DNA from: Leptodactylus fallax | Taxonomy: Eukaryota; Chordata; Amphibia; Anura; Leptodactylidae | DNA length: 64,000 bases | Assembly (NCBI GenBank): GCA_947044405.1 | Contig: CAMRHE010000133.1 | Span: 3,472,001-3,536,000 of the forward strand | Direction of reading: 5' to 3' | Shown: positions 11,861 to 24,658 of the stretch, piece after piece | How the letters are laid out: the number at the start of each line of letters is the position of its first letter | How positions within the stretch are numbered: position 1 is the first letter of the stretch | The notes under the pieces: model-generated | Databases searched by the model: none | Seen by the model: only the letters and a program-made list of their open reading frames with translations | What the model was told of the DNA's origin: nothing | Program-made: the position numbers and the translations under genes

Positions 11861-12654
11861 TGTTTCCATGGTCAAACTTGACCAAAACTAGTTGTCGATC
11901 ATAAAAGGAGAGAACGTATAAATGACGGCTGATACTTCCCCTTTTTCTTTCAATCCACTCCTGGTTTTGGCTTCAAAATCTGCATGAAAAAAGCCTGTGT
12001 GAAGCCGTACTTAGAGACATGGGCACAGACTCAGCAAATTTCTGCAATACTTATAAAACTATGCCTAGGCAGTCACTGCTGCGGAGTGAGCCTTTAAAAC
12101 AGATTAACATAATCTATAATCCGGGGACGGGTCCTCCACAGCACTCCGCAGAAGGCTTTATGGACTTCCAAGTGTGAACTGCGGCAGTGCACACATCATC
12201 TCATGAATCCTCTTGACTCCTCGTCTCAGTCATCACTTGCTCTTCCGAGCTTGTAGGACTGTAGGAAGCAGATAGCGCAGGCATTCTGCTGTCAAAGAGA
12301 CAGGACGGCTTTTCGAGGCCTGTCATCGCACTCACACTTGTGAACTGTAATAACTCCTGGCAGGCGCGCCTCTCATCTATTGCTGCTTTATTAGCAAGCT
12401 GTCAGGACATGGGAATGCTAAGTAAAAACAGTTCCGGGGCCAGTTCGGGAAAACATTGTATTTTATGCAAAACGATATGGCGCTTATAACCGGCCCGCAG
12501 TCCCATCCTCCTGCCCCGTTATATTAACCATTTCAGGAATCATATCGACTAATATTTGCTTTACCACTGAGATTAAGGAGATGGTACACAATTGGGAAAT
12601 CGTGACTACTTACGTTCACAAACAGCGCCACGTCTGACCACTGGTTGTGGCTGG
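11861..12654. other. Non-repetitive stretch, no gene seen
   Basis: No domain-bearing open frame and no repeat recognised. Relatively GC-rich and complex, so a plausible site for conserved noncoding sequence (inference only). Confidence 0.4.
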
Positions 12655-12895
12655 TATTGCAGCTCATTTCTATTAAAATATTCATGGCATATTCTTAGGA
12701 TAGGTCATCAATATTAGATCAGCGGGCGTCCGACATCCGGGACCCCCATGGATCAGCTGTTTGAAGCTGCAGTGGCTCCAGTGATCCACTTCAAAGGTCA
12801 TGTGAAGTCACGTTCATTGTCACATGGCCTGTTTGGAGCACAGTCCCATTAAAGTGAATGGGGCTGAGCCGCAATACCAAGCACAGCCACTATAC
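12655..12895. mobile_element. Fragment of a TTAA-type MITE
   Basis: Carries the family modules TAGGATAGGTCATCAATATT, GACCCCCATGGATCAGCTG and GGGGCTGAGCCGCAATACCA, seen in the intact relatives. Terminal repeats were not found. Confidence 0.6.
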
Positions 12896-13012
12896 AATGT
12901 ATGGTGGACAAGTTTGTCACTGTTGTCATTGAGTTGTCACACAGATTTTCTAGAAGCAGAAGTGCCCAAATTTCTGGACCATTACATGACGGATTAAAGG
13001 GTATTTCACACA

Positions 13013-13024
13013 TAGATAGATATG

Positions 13025-13078
<54 letters not shown>

Positions 13079-13097
13079 GATATGAGAGATAGATAAT

Positions 13098-13136
<39 letters not shown>

Positions 13137-13149
13137 TGAGACAGATATG

Positions 13150-13192
<43 letters not shown>

Positions 13193-13420
13193 GAGATGAT
13201 AGAGAGATGGAGATAGATAAAGAGAGAGATGAGATAGATAGATACTGTATAAATGGATAGATAGATAGATATGAGACAGATATGAGATAGATAGATAGAT
13301 AGATAATAAATATGGGATAAATAATATTAAACAATATGAGATAAATAAATAAATAAATAAATAAATATTAGATAAATAAATAAAAAAAAGATAGATAGAT
13401 AGATATGAGATATAGATTTA
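13013..13420 (+). repeat. GATA microsatellite
   Basis: Long (GATA)n runs broken by GATATGAGA variants and a short AAAT run. The tyrosine/serine/isoleucine-rich reverse open frame is its translation. Confidence 0.93.
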
Positions 13421-14128
13421 GATAGAATTGTCACTAAGTTTTTCCAGAAAAAAAAAAAAAAAAAACTAAAATTTCTGGATGCTTGGACTCCAGATTAAAG
13501 GAATTTTCCTTTATATCAGAGATACTGATCCCATATTCCTGGAAAAAATAAGTGAAAATCAATATTTCCTCTATTAAATCTATATTGGAGTTGTCACCCA
13601 TCCTTTTCAGAAACATTGCTAAGATTTCTGGATTAAAGGAATTTTCCTGTACTGTATATCACAGCTCCATGTTACTGGAAAAGCTGAGTGACAATGAATA
13701 TGTCTGCTATTAACAGTCTAATAGGAGTTGTCACCCAGTTTTTCCAGAATTTCTGTACTATTGGATGCCGAATTAAAAGATTTTTCCCCTTTATCATATA
13801 TATTGATCACATATTCCTGGGAAAATTAGTGAAAATCAAGTTGCCTGCTGTTAAGTCTCTTATTGAAGTTGTTGCTCATCCTGTACAGAAACATTACTAG
13901 TAGTCCTGGATTAAAATAATCCTTGCTAGTACTTCTGGATTAATGGAATTTTCCTGTCTATGACAGCTAATGAATATATCTGTTGTTAACAGTCTAATAG
14001 GGGTTGTCACCCAGCTTTTCCAGGATTTCTGCACTATTGGATGCCAGATTAAAGGAATTTTTATCTATGTCATGTATATCAATCCCATATTCCTGGAAAA
14101 GATGAGTGAAAATAAATTTGCTATGTAG

Positions 14129-14300
14129 GCTAAATTCACATCTGTGCTGCAGTCCCCGTCCATGGAGGACTTTTCTCTCTGCCGCTTTAAATGGCGGACC
14201 CCATTATAGTCAGTGGGTAACCGCGGTTTTAGTGGTCCATCATTTGGGTTCCCCGACACAACCGAACGACAGAGAGCCCGGGGCAGATGTGATCTTAGCC
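14129..14300. mobile_element. Small TA-flanked MITE inside a tandem unit
   Basis: GGCTAAATTCACATCTG pairs with CAGATGTGATCTTAGCC. Neighbouring tandem units without the insert (near 13850) read GTTAAGTCT where this copy has ATGTA, the element, then TAAGTCT. This empty site supports a TA target duplication (14127-14128, 14301-14302), possibly TAA. Confidence 0.7.
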
Positions 14301-14769
14301 TAAGTCTATTATTGAAGTTGTTGTTCATCGTGTAAAGAACCATTACAAGTATTTTCTAGATTAAAAGAAACATTGCTAGTAATTCTAGATTAAAGGAATT
14401 TTCTTGTATAGGCCAGGTATTAATACCATGCTTCTGGAAAAGCTGGGTGACAAGTCAAACTGTAATAAGAGTTGTCACCCATTTTTTCCAAAAAAAGCAT
14501 AATTTCTGGACTATTGGACACCGGATTAAAGAGATTTACTCTATACTATAGATCCTCTATGAAAACGGTAACAATCAATGTACTTGCTGCTCACTACTAG
14601 GTTTTCCGGACTATCGGATGCCAGATTAAAGGAATTTTCCTCTCCATGAAACCGTCTATGGAAGAGGTCGGTAACAATCCCTATACTTCCTGTTTTTGTT
14701 AGGATTTCTGGACTATCGGATGCCGGATTACAGGACTTTTCCTGTATACCATGGCCCGCTGATCCTGAA

Positions 14770-15695
14770 ATAAACATGGCTGCTTCCTAATCCCGACAGA
14801 TGACGGAGCGCCCTGTAATAACACGTGTTTCTGAAGCGAGGGGGCACAGACAATTAATCTTTCCATTCTTCCCCTAATGTAAGGACCGTGTCGTTTCACG
14901 CCTCGAACATCTGACGCGGTGACACATCATTAATCACAGTTTCCCTCCGCAGCGACCTATCACTTTGCCCCCTCCATATAAAAGAATTTTAAAATTAAAA
15001 AAAGAAAATCCCGGAGATTTAGAAAATCCGACCCGGCCATTATTAAATTTATATAATTCATCCCCGACAACTGCGCCACTCCTTTAAATTTTTTTCAAAA
15101 AATTACAAAAAGCGGTGAATTTAATTACGAAATAAATCCCATATGATACGAGGGCACCCCCTGTCCCCGGAGAATTATTCAATAGTTACCATGAAGTCAT
15201 GCGTCCTGTAAATCTGGGGGTTACCGGGCACCATGCGGCGTTGGCTAGTTATCTCTAAAATATAGCAACAGTCTGCGGTTGCCATGGAAACCGGTTTTGC
15301 AGGTATGTATCAAGCTTAATATCCGCGCAGCTTATTCATCTCGTATGGCAGGGGTGTGATTATTTCTTAAGACCTGTCACATATTAACTGGAAGCAGATG
15401 TGAAATCACATCAAACAGACATCTCGGGTTAGGAAAACGCTTCCATTATCTAAAGACTTTACCGCTGCGCCAGATCTCTTCTAAATACTTCACAACAAGG
15501 GAGAAAAATATTCTGTAACTCTTCCCAGAATGTTGCCTCGACACTACAATTTTATTACGCCTCCTTAAGATGATGCTCCACATCAAAAAAAAAAAAAATT
15601 CGGAAACTGCTTAAGTAACAATTCCTTAGCCTGATATTCAGGATTATTTCTATTAGTCCTGCTGGAACGCAGCTATATAGTGCTAAATAATATAC
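14770..15695. other. Non-repetitive stretch, no gene seen
   Basis: No coding or repeat signal beyond short A runs. It is one of the longest stretches in the window without recognisable repeats. Confidence 0.4.
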
Positions 15696-16765
15696 ACAAT
15701 CCAAATAATACTACTTTAAAAAGCCCACATAATACTGCCATATAGTACCCAAATAATAGCATTCAAATAATAGTGTATTACACAACCCACATAATACTGA
15801 AATATAGTACCTAAATAATAACGTTCAAATAATAGTGCATTACACAACCCACATAATACTGCCATATAGTACCCAATAATAGCTCAAATAATAGTGTATT
15901 ACACAACCCACATAATACTGAAATATAGTACCAAAATAATAACGTTCAAATAATAGTGCATTCCACAACCCACATAATACTGCCATATAGTACCAAATAA
16001 TAGCGCTCAAATAATAGTGCATTCCACAACCCACATAATACTGCTATATAGTACCCAAATAATAGCATTCATATAATAGTGTATTACACAATCCACATAA
16101 TACTGCCATATAGTACCGAAATAATAGCTCTCAAATAATAGTGCATTACACAACCCACATAATACTGCCATATAGTACCCAAATAATAGCATTCATATAA
16201 TAGTGTATTACACAATCCACATAATACTGTCATATAGTACCCAAATAATAGCGCTCAAATAATAGTGTATTACACAACCCACATAGTACTGCCATATAGT
16301 ACCCAAATAATAGTGTTCAAATAATAGTGTATTACACAACCCACATAATACTGCCATATAGTAGCCAAATAATATTCAGTAGTGTCTAAATAATACTACC
16401 TTAAACATCTCACATAATATCACCATATACAACCCACATAATATCCAATATCTTAATACTACCTTAAATAGCCCATATAATACAACCATTTAGTACCTAT
16501 ATAATATATAGTAGTGTCCAAATAATACTACTTTAAACATCCCACCTAATACTGCTATATAGTACGCAAGTAATAATCAGTAGTGTCCACATAATACCAA
16601 CACATAGTACCCACCTAATATTCAATCAATACTTCCTTAAATAGCCTAAATAATACCACCATATACTAGCCACATAATAGTCAATATCTGACTAATACTA
16701 CCTTACACAGACTTAATAATACCACCATATAGTACCCACTTAATATACAATATTAAACAGCAGAA
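15696..16765 (+). repeat. Tandem array, about 62-bp unit
   Basis: Units ACAACCCACATAATACTGCC then ATATAGTACCCAAATAATAG and AATAATAGTGTATTAC recur every 60-62 bp between about 15780 and 16370. More degenerate copies lie on both sides. The reverse-strand open frames are read-throughs. Confidence 0.85.
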
Positions 16766-17410
16766 TTACCATATCAAATATCCTGTTAATACCCCTTAAA
16801 CGGCCCAGACTGATAAACAACTTATCTCCTGTTTAGTTTTTTATATTAACTTAGGTTTAATTTTAATGATTTTTCATAAAGTTTTTTACTTTTCTTTTTC
16901 CTGCAAGTTTATTGAAATTGTAGAAAATGTCCGAATTTTGGACAGCCCCTTTATAATATACAGGATTACCCGACGCAGCTTGGATGTAAATTTACTTCCA
17001 TAAGGACTATATGAGACAGGACAGATGAATTAGTGTTCTCCCTCTAAGATTCAGTACTGAGCGCGCTCCTCCACCAAGGCTCCTTCTGGGTGCAGGAAAC
17101 AACCGGATTGTTTATGAGTTGCTCAAGGCGCAGTAAAATTATTTTCCATGCTGGGTAAATCCGAGGCCGTGCTGTGTACTGTGACGCCCTAATCACATGC
17201 AAAATTTACTTTTCTATTATTTTTCAAAATATTTTCTCGTGCAGATTTTTGGAAGTACAGTGCAATAAATCTCAATAAAATCATCTGATCTATTGTTTGT
17301 CTGCTGTGGATATTCTGGAGATTTGTGAACATGAACACCAATTTTATATCTATAGATATATACATAGATAAAAAAGTGAGCCATATTGTATACACATTGC
17401 ATTATAAGAC
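16766..17410. other. No gene recognised
   Basis: AT-rich then mixed sequence, without a recognised repeat or exon. Confidence 0.4.
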
Positions 17411-19410
17411 TTGTACTGATCCTGAGTTATATCCTGTATTATACTCCAGAGCTGCGCTCACCATTCTGCTGGTGCAGTCACTGTGTACATACATACATTA
17501 CATTACTTATCCTGTACTGATCCTGAGTTATATCCTGTATTATACTCCAGAGCTGCACTCACTATTCTGCTGGTGCAGTCACTGTGTACATACATTACAT
17601 TACTTATCCTGTACTGATCCTGAGTTACATCCTGTATTATACTCCAGAGCTGCGCTCACTATTCTGCTGGTGCAGTCACTGTGTACATACATTACATTAC
17701 TTATCCTGTACTGATCCTGAGTTACATCCTGTATTATACTCCAGAGCTGCACTCACTATTCTGCTGGTGCAGTCACTGTGTACATACATTACATTACTTA
17801 TCCTGTACTGATCCTGAGTTACATCCTGTATTATACCCAGAGCTGCGCTCACAGTCTGCTGGTACGGTCACTGTGTATATACATTACATTACTTATCCTG
17901 TACTGATCCTGAGTTACATCCTGTATTATACTCCAGAGCTGCGCTCACTATTCTGCTGGTGCAGTCACTGTGTACATACATTACATTACTTATCCTGTAC
18001 TGATCCTGAGTTACATCCTGTATTATACTCCAGAGCTGCGCTCACTATTCTGCTGGTGCAGTCACTGTGTACATACATTACATTACTTATCCTGTACTGA
18101 TCCTGAGTTACATCCTGTATTATACTCCAGAGCTGCACTCACTATTCTGCTGGTACAGTCACTGTGTACATACATTACATTACTTATCCTGTACTGATCC
18201 TGAGTTACATCCTGTATTATACTCCAGAGCTGCACTCACTATTCTGCTGGTGCAGTCACTGTGTACATACATTACATTACTTATCCTGTACTGATCCTGA
18301 GTTACAGCCTGTATTATACTCCAGAGCTGCGCTCACTATTCTGCTGGTGCAGTCACTGTGTACATACATTACATTACTTATCCTATACTGATCCTGAGTT
18401 ACATCCTGTATTATACCCCAGAGCTGCACTCACTATTCTGCTGGTACAGTCACTGTGTACATACATTACATTACTTATCCTGTACTGATCCTGAGTTACA
18501 TCCTGTATTATACTCCAGAACTGCACTCACTATTCTGCTGGTGCAGTCACTGTGTACATACATTACATTACTTATCCTGTACTGATCCTGAGTTACAGCC
18601 TGTATTATACTCCAGAGCTGCGCTCACTATTCTGCTGGTGCAGTCACTGTGTACATACATTACATTACTTATCCTGTACTGATCCTGAGTTACATCCTGT
18701 ATTATACTCCAGAGCTGCACTCACTATTCTGCTGGTGCAGTCACTGTGTACATACATTACATTACTTATCCTATACTGATCCTGAGTTACATCCTGTATT
18801 ATACCCCAGAGCTGCACTCACTATTCTGCTGGTACAGTCACTGTGTACATACATTACATTACTTATCCTGTACTGATCCTGAGTTACATCCTGTATTATA
18901 CTCCAGAGCTGCACTCACTATTCTGCTGGTACAGTCACTGTGTACATACATTACTTATCCTGTACTGATCCTGTTATATCCTGTATTGTACTCCAGAGCT
19001 GCACTCACTATTCTGCTGGTGCAGTCACTGTGTACATACATTACATTACTTATCCTGTACTGATCCTGAGTTACATCCTGTATTATACCCCAGAGCTGCA
19101 CTCACTATTCTGCTGGTACAGTCACTGTGTACATACATTACATTACTTATCCTGTACTGATCCTGAGTTACATCCTGTATTATACTCCAGAGCTGCACTC
19201 ACTATTCTGCTGGTACAGTCACTGTGTACATACATTACATTACTTATCCTGTACTGATCCTGAGTTATATCCTGTATTGTACTCCAGAGCTGCACTCACT
19301 ATTCTGCTGGTACAGTCACTGTGTACATACATTACATTACTTATCCTGTACTGATCCTGAGTTATATCCTGTATTGTACTCCAGAGCTGCACTCACTATT
19401 CTGCTGGTGC
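17411..19410 (+). repeat. 97-bp satellite array A (about 20 copies)
   Basis: Unit landmarks: TACATTACATTACTTATCC, TGTACTGATCCTGAGTTAC, ATCCTGTATTATACTCCAGA, GCTGCACTCACTATTCTGC and TGGTGCAGTCACTGTG. Period 97 bp, with one 90-bp unit (18940-19029) and one unit 2 bp short. The same unit forms arrays B and C in the same orientation. Because 97 leaves remainder 1 on division by 3, each unit starts a 75-residue open frame in the next frame; these are not genes. Confidence 0.96.
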
Positions 19411-20239
19411 CTGAGAAAGTACAAAGGAGCGCTAGGGATAAGTGAGTATGACTTTGTTGGGCACCCACCATGTCCACCCCTGAGTTTCCTATAATCCTTG
19501 CCTATTCTATAGAACCCCTTTAAGCCCCTTAGCTACGAAGGACTTCACCGCAGACATTCCTTGCAATATTCAACAGGCAATAACCTATAGGTGACCGGTC
19601 AGTGCCAAAAATTCTGAATGTTTTTGTTTTTCTACCTTTTGCATTATATACATTTTGCAGCCCCAGCCTTGGGAATGCCACATTTGTCTGTCAGCTTCAT
19701 CTAGTCCCTAGGCAAAAAAAAAAAAAACAAAACAAGCCCATAAAATGTAAGGTTATCCCGTAAGTGAATAAAAACATGTCACCCGCTGCATGTCAACATC
19801 GATAGCAAGTATAAAATAATAGCACGCCACATTACCGTTGTAAGTAGATAGAAAACAGATGGTCCTTTTATGTGCGCGTTGTTTCCTCTGCATACAAATG
19901 CTTTTTGGGGGATCTAATTAGTCTTCCACAAAACTCAAACTGGGTAATTACTATCATTATCCCCTCCTCAAATAAATCTGAAGCCTAAACCGCAATTACG
20001 CTTATAATCTCGCCCTTCATATTCACACAAACAATTTTTTTTCCTCCGTAGGAAAATGTAAAAAAAAGTTGTGAAAAGTTCTTTAGAGGTAAAATTGAGA
20101 CATCATGTAAATCATCCTGGGAATTACTGACTGCACTCAAATCAGCGTTCCTGAATAGTTTGGTAAATTTCAGTAAAGCGTCGGGTTCTTTACGGCGGTT
20201 TATGGGAATGATGACAGATCTGGCATCCTTGTCACTGAT
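19411..20239. other. Non-repetitive stretch, no gene seen
   Basis: Only an A-run near 19715 stands out. No exon or repeat family recognised. Confidence 0.4.
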
Positions 20240-20960
20240 TTACGTACTGTATGGAAGGTGGTGACGGGTGAAATCCGTAGACAGCGTGGTGGAGCTACAG
20301 CGGAGGGAGATTTGTAGTACTAACTAGACCTTGGTTTCCAAGTAGGACCAAATAGGGGTTGGCAAAAGTTTTAATGTTATCCCTGACCACTGGGATCCCC
20401 ATCAGTCTCGAGAACTGGGGTCCGGTTTCCTTGACCGTGGAGGAGTCCATCTCTGGAATGGAGACATGGTGGCTGGAACGGAGGACACCAGGTAAGTATA
20501 CTTCACATAGGTAAATAGATGGTTAAATTATAGCTCGAGGGTTCATGTTAAAGGGGTTGACCCAAATTTTAATGTTATCTTCTAGCCACAGAATTCCAGC
20601 GGTTCACGAGAATGGGGGCAACTGTTTCCCATCCAAATGGAGCTTACTGTACGTAAAGTGGTGAGGAATGGAATCAGTAGACTGCGTGGTGGCGCTACAG
20701 AGGAGGGACATTTGTAGTGCTAAGTGGACCTTGGTTTCTGCAGGGGCCAAAACAGGACCAAACAGGAGTTGACTCAAGTTTTAATGTTATCCCTGACCAA
20801 TGGGACCCCCACCAGTCACAAAAACTGGGGTCCGGTTTCCCTATCCGAGGAGGAGTCCATCACTGGAATGGTAAGTATCAGGAGGTCAAGGACACCAGGT
20901 AATAGACGGTTAAGTTATAGTTTGACGGTGGAGCATAATTTTTAAGGTGTTGGACCAAGT
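20240..20960 (+). repeat. Direct duplication, about 400-bp unit
   Basis: GCGTGGTGG with CTACAG and GGAGGGA at 20284 recurs at 20684. Both copies continue through GGACCTTGGTTTC, AGTTTTAATGTTATCCCTGA, CTGGGGTCCGGTTTCC and GAGGAGTCCATC. The unit itself includes MITE-like material (TTAAAGGGGTTGACCCAA near 20551). Confidence 0.78.
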
Positions 20961-21275
20961 TTTAGTTTAATGTTGTCTCCTATCTACAGGATCCCCACCA
21001 ATCACGAGAAGGAGGGGGTTTACTGTTTCCCCACCCAAATGGAGCAGTAGGATGAGCATACGCACTGCTGCTCCATTTACTGTTAAGTATAGTGCTCACC
21101 TATCTCCAGCAGTGCCATAGAGAATGAATGGAGTGGACTGCCGTTCCATTTAGATGGAGGAACAGTACCTCCATTCTCATGGGAGATCTGTGGGGATCCA
21201 ACCGCTGAGATCCTGTGGATAGGAGATAATAAAAAAACTTGGGCCAACCCCTCTAAAGTGTCCTCCACGCTCAAA
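20961..21275. mobile_element. MITE-like remnant
   Basis: Ends with CTTGGGCCAACCCCTCTAAAG, the complement of the AAGGGGTTGACCCAA motif in the preceding duplication, and contains ATTCTCTATGGCACTGC-type inverted modules. Boundaries are unclear. Confidence 0.45.
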
Positions 21276-24200
21276 CTAAGCCTAGGCATTCACTATCTAA
21301 GTGAGATGTTCTTACCTGGTCCTCTCCATTCCAGTCATCGCGTCCTCATTCCACATAATTGATATTGGGAAATGTGAGGGAAGGAGCTTGGCCAAACACA
21401 AAAGAGTGGGGTTTAGATAAAAATAACCCCCATAGTGGGCAGTTTGTGGGAGATTCTGGGTGTGAAGAGGCATTCCTAAGAGTGTAGTTGGTGAGGCCAA
21501 AGGAAGGGCTAAAGTCACATATGACCTGACAGAGGGCCTGATGGATGCAGGAGCATCCCACCAGGTATGGGAGATTTGCCCACTCTTGCAGGAGCCCAGG
21601 AGGTCACCCCTGTTTTCAATAGTCTTCTGGATGCTGCGGGAGAGTTGGGGGCATATGTTTATGCAAACCACGGAAATACAACATGAAGGCAAACCACAAC
21701 CTAAAGATTGACCCACCAATTTTCTAGAGAGGTCTCCATTTTGCCACCAGTATCTGAGGACACCTACTGGTGGGTCTACTGAATTTCCCCATTGTACTGA
21801 ATTTCCCCATTGTGGGACTATTAAAGGACTATTATTATTATTAACTCTGTACAGACTTTTCAACACTTCTCTCACTTAAACTTTGATCCGATCAGATACT
21901 CCTCTCGACACCCACACACATCACTAAAGTAAAACCGATGACGTCACTACGCTGATTTACTAATTTATGAATCCATTATGCATGATGCATTCTCCATTAA
22001 GACGCTCAGATGACAGAACAATATGAGAAAATATTCAATGACAGGAAGCTTTATTGATCGAGAGGCTTCGGAGTCATATGGGAAATTATGCATGGTTAAA
22101 AGTACTTTCACACGCCGTCATAATATAAATTATAGGAGACTCCACGGCCGCGAAACGCAGTGCCAGAGACTTTACAAGGATTTGTATATGGGAGTAATTT
22201 AATTAAAGCTAAAGACAAGTAATCTCTAAGTCCAGTGATGGGGTATTTCCTGGAACTGAGGGTAATACCTTGGATTAACCTCTTCAACATTAGAACCTTC
22301 TCCATAAATGAGAATTATATTAACTTTTTGAGTATCTGGAGACCCCAAAGAAACCAAGTTGAACACCTGGGCACCCTGTTGCGTCAACGTCGGTCAACTG
22401 TCTCCCACAAAGTCTTGGATACCATAATGTTAGTTGACTGTCTTTGGCCACTTCTCCCCAAGTGGCGTAAGATTGCACCAAGCGCTAACTGATGATGTCA
22501 CTGACAATCCTTTAAAAAGAGTGGAGTCTGATTGAGATGCTGCCTGGTTATAGAATTAGTTTTTGGTTAGGTCTCCTGTTGCTTCACTTGAGCTTTAGTT
22601 TTGTTTGCTTGTTGGTAACCCTGGGATAGCTACTGAGATTCATTCAACTACTCCATAGCTAGTCCACCCTCAAATCACTTAAGACAGACTTCTTCTTTCT
22701 AATCTTTTCAAGCTCTTCTGTGCACCTGTTTAAGCTTTGCTCAGCTAAACCACACTGCAAACTCATCTCTTCTACATAAATTTTAGATCCATACTGCAGA
22801 GTTCCTTGGACACTCTCTAACCCAAGGTGAGACTGCTACGCAATATCCACAGGTGAGCACCATATAGAGGAGTCATCACTGGTTTGAAGTGTAACAGGAA
22901 CTATCTGGAGATGTTCATATGATCAAGAATCAAACCAAAGTTAGAAGCCACCAGTGATAACTACACGATCACCATTTACCACCAGCTGAAGAAGGAACAG
23001 AGGAGCATATACATGAATTGCACAATATGGTATAAGTCGGCTTCACACGGACATATTCGGGATGTATTTCCAAGACCAAACACTAAGCTAGGACCCGGAC
23101 TCCCAGCATTATAGTCATCTATAATCCTAGAAGGTCCTGCCTCTCCACAGGACTATTATCCTACACTGAAAACATGACTACAGTACTGGACAGTTGTCCC
23201 ATGGGCAGGTAAAGACTTCTGTTCAAGTCCGGGTCCCAAGTCAGCCTGGGAATTACTCCCGAAATCCGATCTGTATCTCACAGATGAAATACATCCATGT
23301 CCAGTCTTTGGGCAAGGATCCTATCCCCTGTGGTGAGGAATGGCCACTGTTTCTGGCTCACCTCAACTATATTTATATAAATGTGTTTATTACAAATGTT
23401 CTTGATGCTTAAGGATCATTGGGTCCTGGTGGACTAGAAGCAAGCATCAAAAAGTCCTGCTACGACAGAGGACACCTTCAACACTCACTGGGGCCTCAAC
23501 AAAGGAGAAGGTTTGTCTTCAATGGCTGATCTCTCAGTCATGTCTTGTTCATTCTCAAAATACTGGTTGAATATTACTGCTTAACCTCCATTTTTGATAG
23601 AAGTCTACTTTGGGTCTTGATGCTCAATTTTACCAGTGCCCTCAACTTTCCTTTACAGTACTGGTGTCCTCTTGTGGCGGATTGCCCTTTGGTCCTCTAC
23701 GAGCACTAGGGCCAGAATGTAATTTTCATCTCTTTACCATCCTCTAGAAAAAAAAGCAACTTTTCGTATCTCACAATCCACCTTGAAGTAGTATAGGTGG
23801 TCCTTAGCTACATTGGATACCAGTGGCAGCTACTTCAAAAAATTCTAAAGTTATTGCTCCCACAAGCCATAGAGTTTTGACCTTGTTCCCATTCTCGGCC
23901 ACTGTGGTAATGCGATGAAATAACTAGTGTCAAAAATATCAAGAGCTGCTAACATCTCAGGAGCTCAATGTTACTTGTCCATGGGCCCCAAGTGTCTCTC
24001 AAGATACTGGCTGAGGAACAATATAGCTACGCCACTGCTTTTTGGTGCCATGACCTAAGGCTGCTCCTTCTCGCTGCCGTTTTGTGCGCTGACGTTAATG
24101 TATGCAGCTCACATGGAGGACCTGCTGATTTTTGACTCTGTTGCCATCGAGAGCTCTTGAGAGAGCGGTGACCTGCCTGTCCATTCATTTGATTTGTATG

Positions 24201-24655
24201 AATGTTATTATTTTTATGCAGGGCCGGATAAAAAGCTTTATGAACAGCTCCATAAACTATTTTACACCGTGTCAGCTAGAGTTCTCGCATCAGCCATCAA
24301 GTCAGAGTTTATTCAAGCCACAATCGCCTTCCTCACCACGCAGTTCATAGCCACTCTCCCCACTCGAAATACATCATCTGAAGTAATATTGATCCCTCTT
24401 AACCCCTCCGAGACGCATTTCTAGGCTATTTATCCCTCCAGATACGTTTTAAGTTATGACAAAGAGAAATAATGTTAAAAACAAGTAAGTGAACCTGCGA
24501 ATGGTCTCTAAAAGAGTTGTTTCAAGTAGAGTAGCACTGAGAAAAATGAAAAACATCCATGGGGGCCACTGCCTGAATAATATAGGGGGGGGGGGGGTGA
24601 TCACTGACATACGTGATGTCATGGCAGCATTCAGTTGGTGGCATGGTAGATAAAA
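21276..24655. other. No gene recognised
   Basis: A 3.4-kb stretch. A 187-residue reverse open frame (21312-21875) has no recognisable domain, signal peptide or splice context and is not called. A forward frame at 24194-24424 follows TTATGCAG, an acceptor-like sequence, but matches no family I know. Confidence 0.4.
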
Positions 24656-24658
24656 CAT

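Larger units (their letters stand above)
12905..14760 (+). repeat. Degenerate tandem array, units about 130-170 bp
   Basis: Recurring order: GTTGTCACCCA, a TTTTTCCAGAA block, ATTTCTGGACTATTGGATGC, GGATTAAAGGAATTTTCCTG, CCCATATTCCTGGAAAA, then GTGACAATCAATAT. Copies begin near 12920, 13430, 13590, 13726, 13868, 14003, 14330 and 14470. Interrupted by the GATA microsatellite and by a small MITE at 14129. Confidence 0.78.

Noticed and set aside
12849..13334. Long Tyr/Leu/Ser/Ile-rich reverse open frame (also 35740-36514)
   Set aside because: Direct translation of the complementary strand of GATA repeats.
17325..19445. Serial 75-residue open frames (also at 50952-51534 and 53997-55136) that look like a tandem gene family
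   Set aside because: They are the three-frame translation of the 97-bp satellite. The period leaves a remainder of 1 after division by 3, so each unit restarts the same frame, and the frames overlap heavily.
21312..21875. 187-residue reverse open frame
   Set aside because: No domain, no periodic hydrophobic pattern of interest, no splice context and no similarity to a family I recognise. Long chance frames are expected in this amount of DNA.
24194..24424. Possible exon after an acceptor-like TTTTATGCAG
   Set aside because: It lies on the opposite strand from the cadherin gene, has no convincing donor at an appropriate place and no recognisable protein family.
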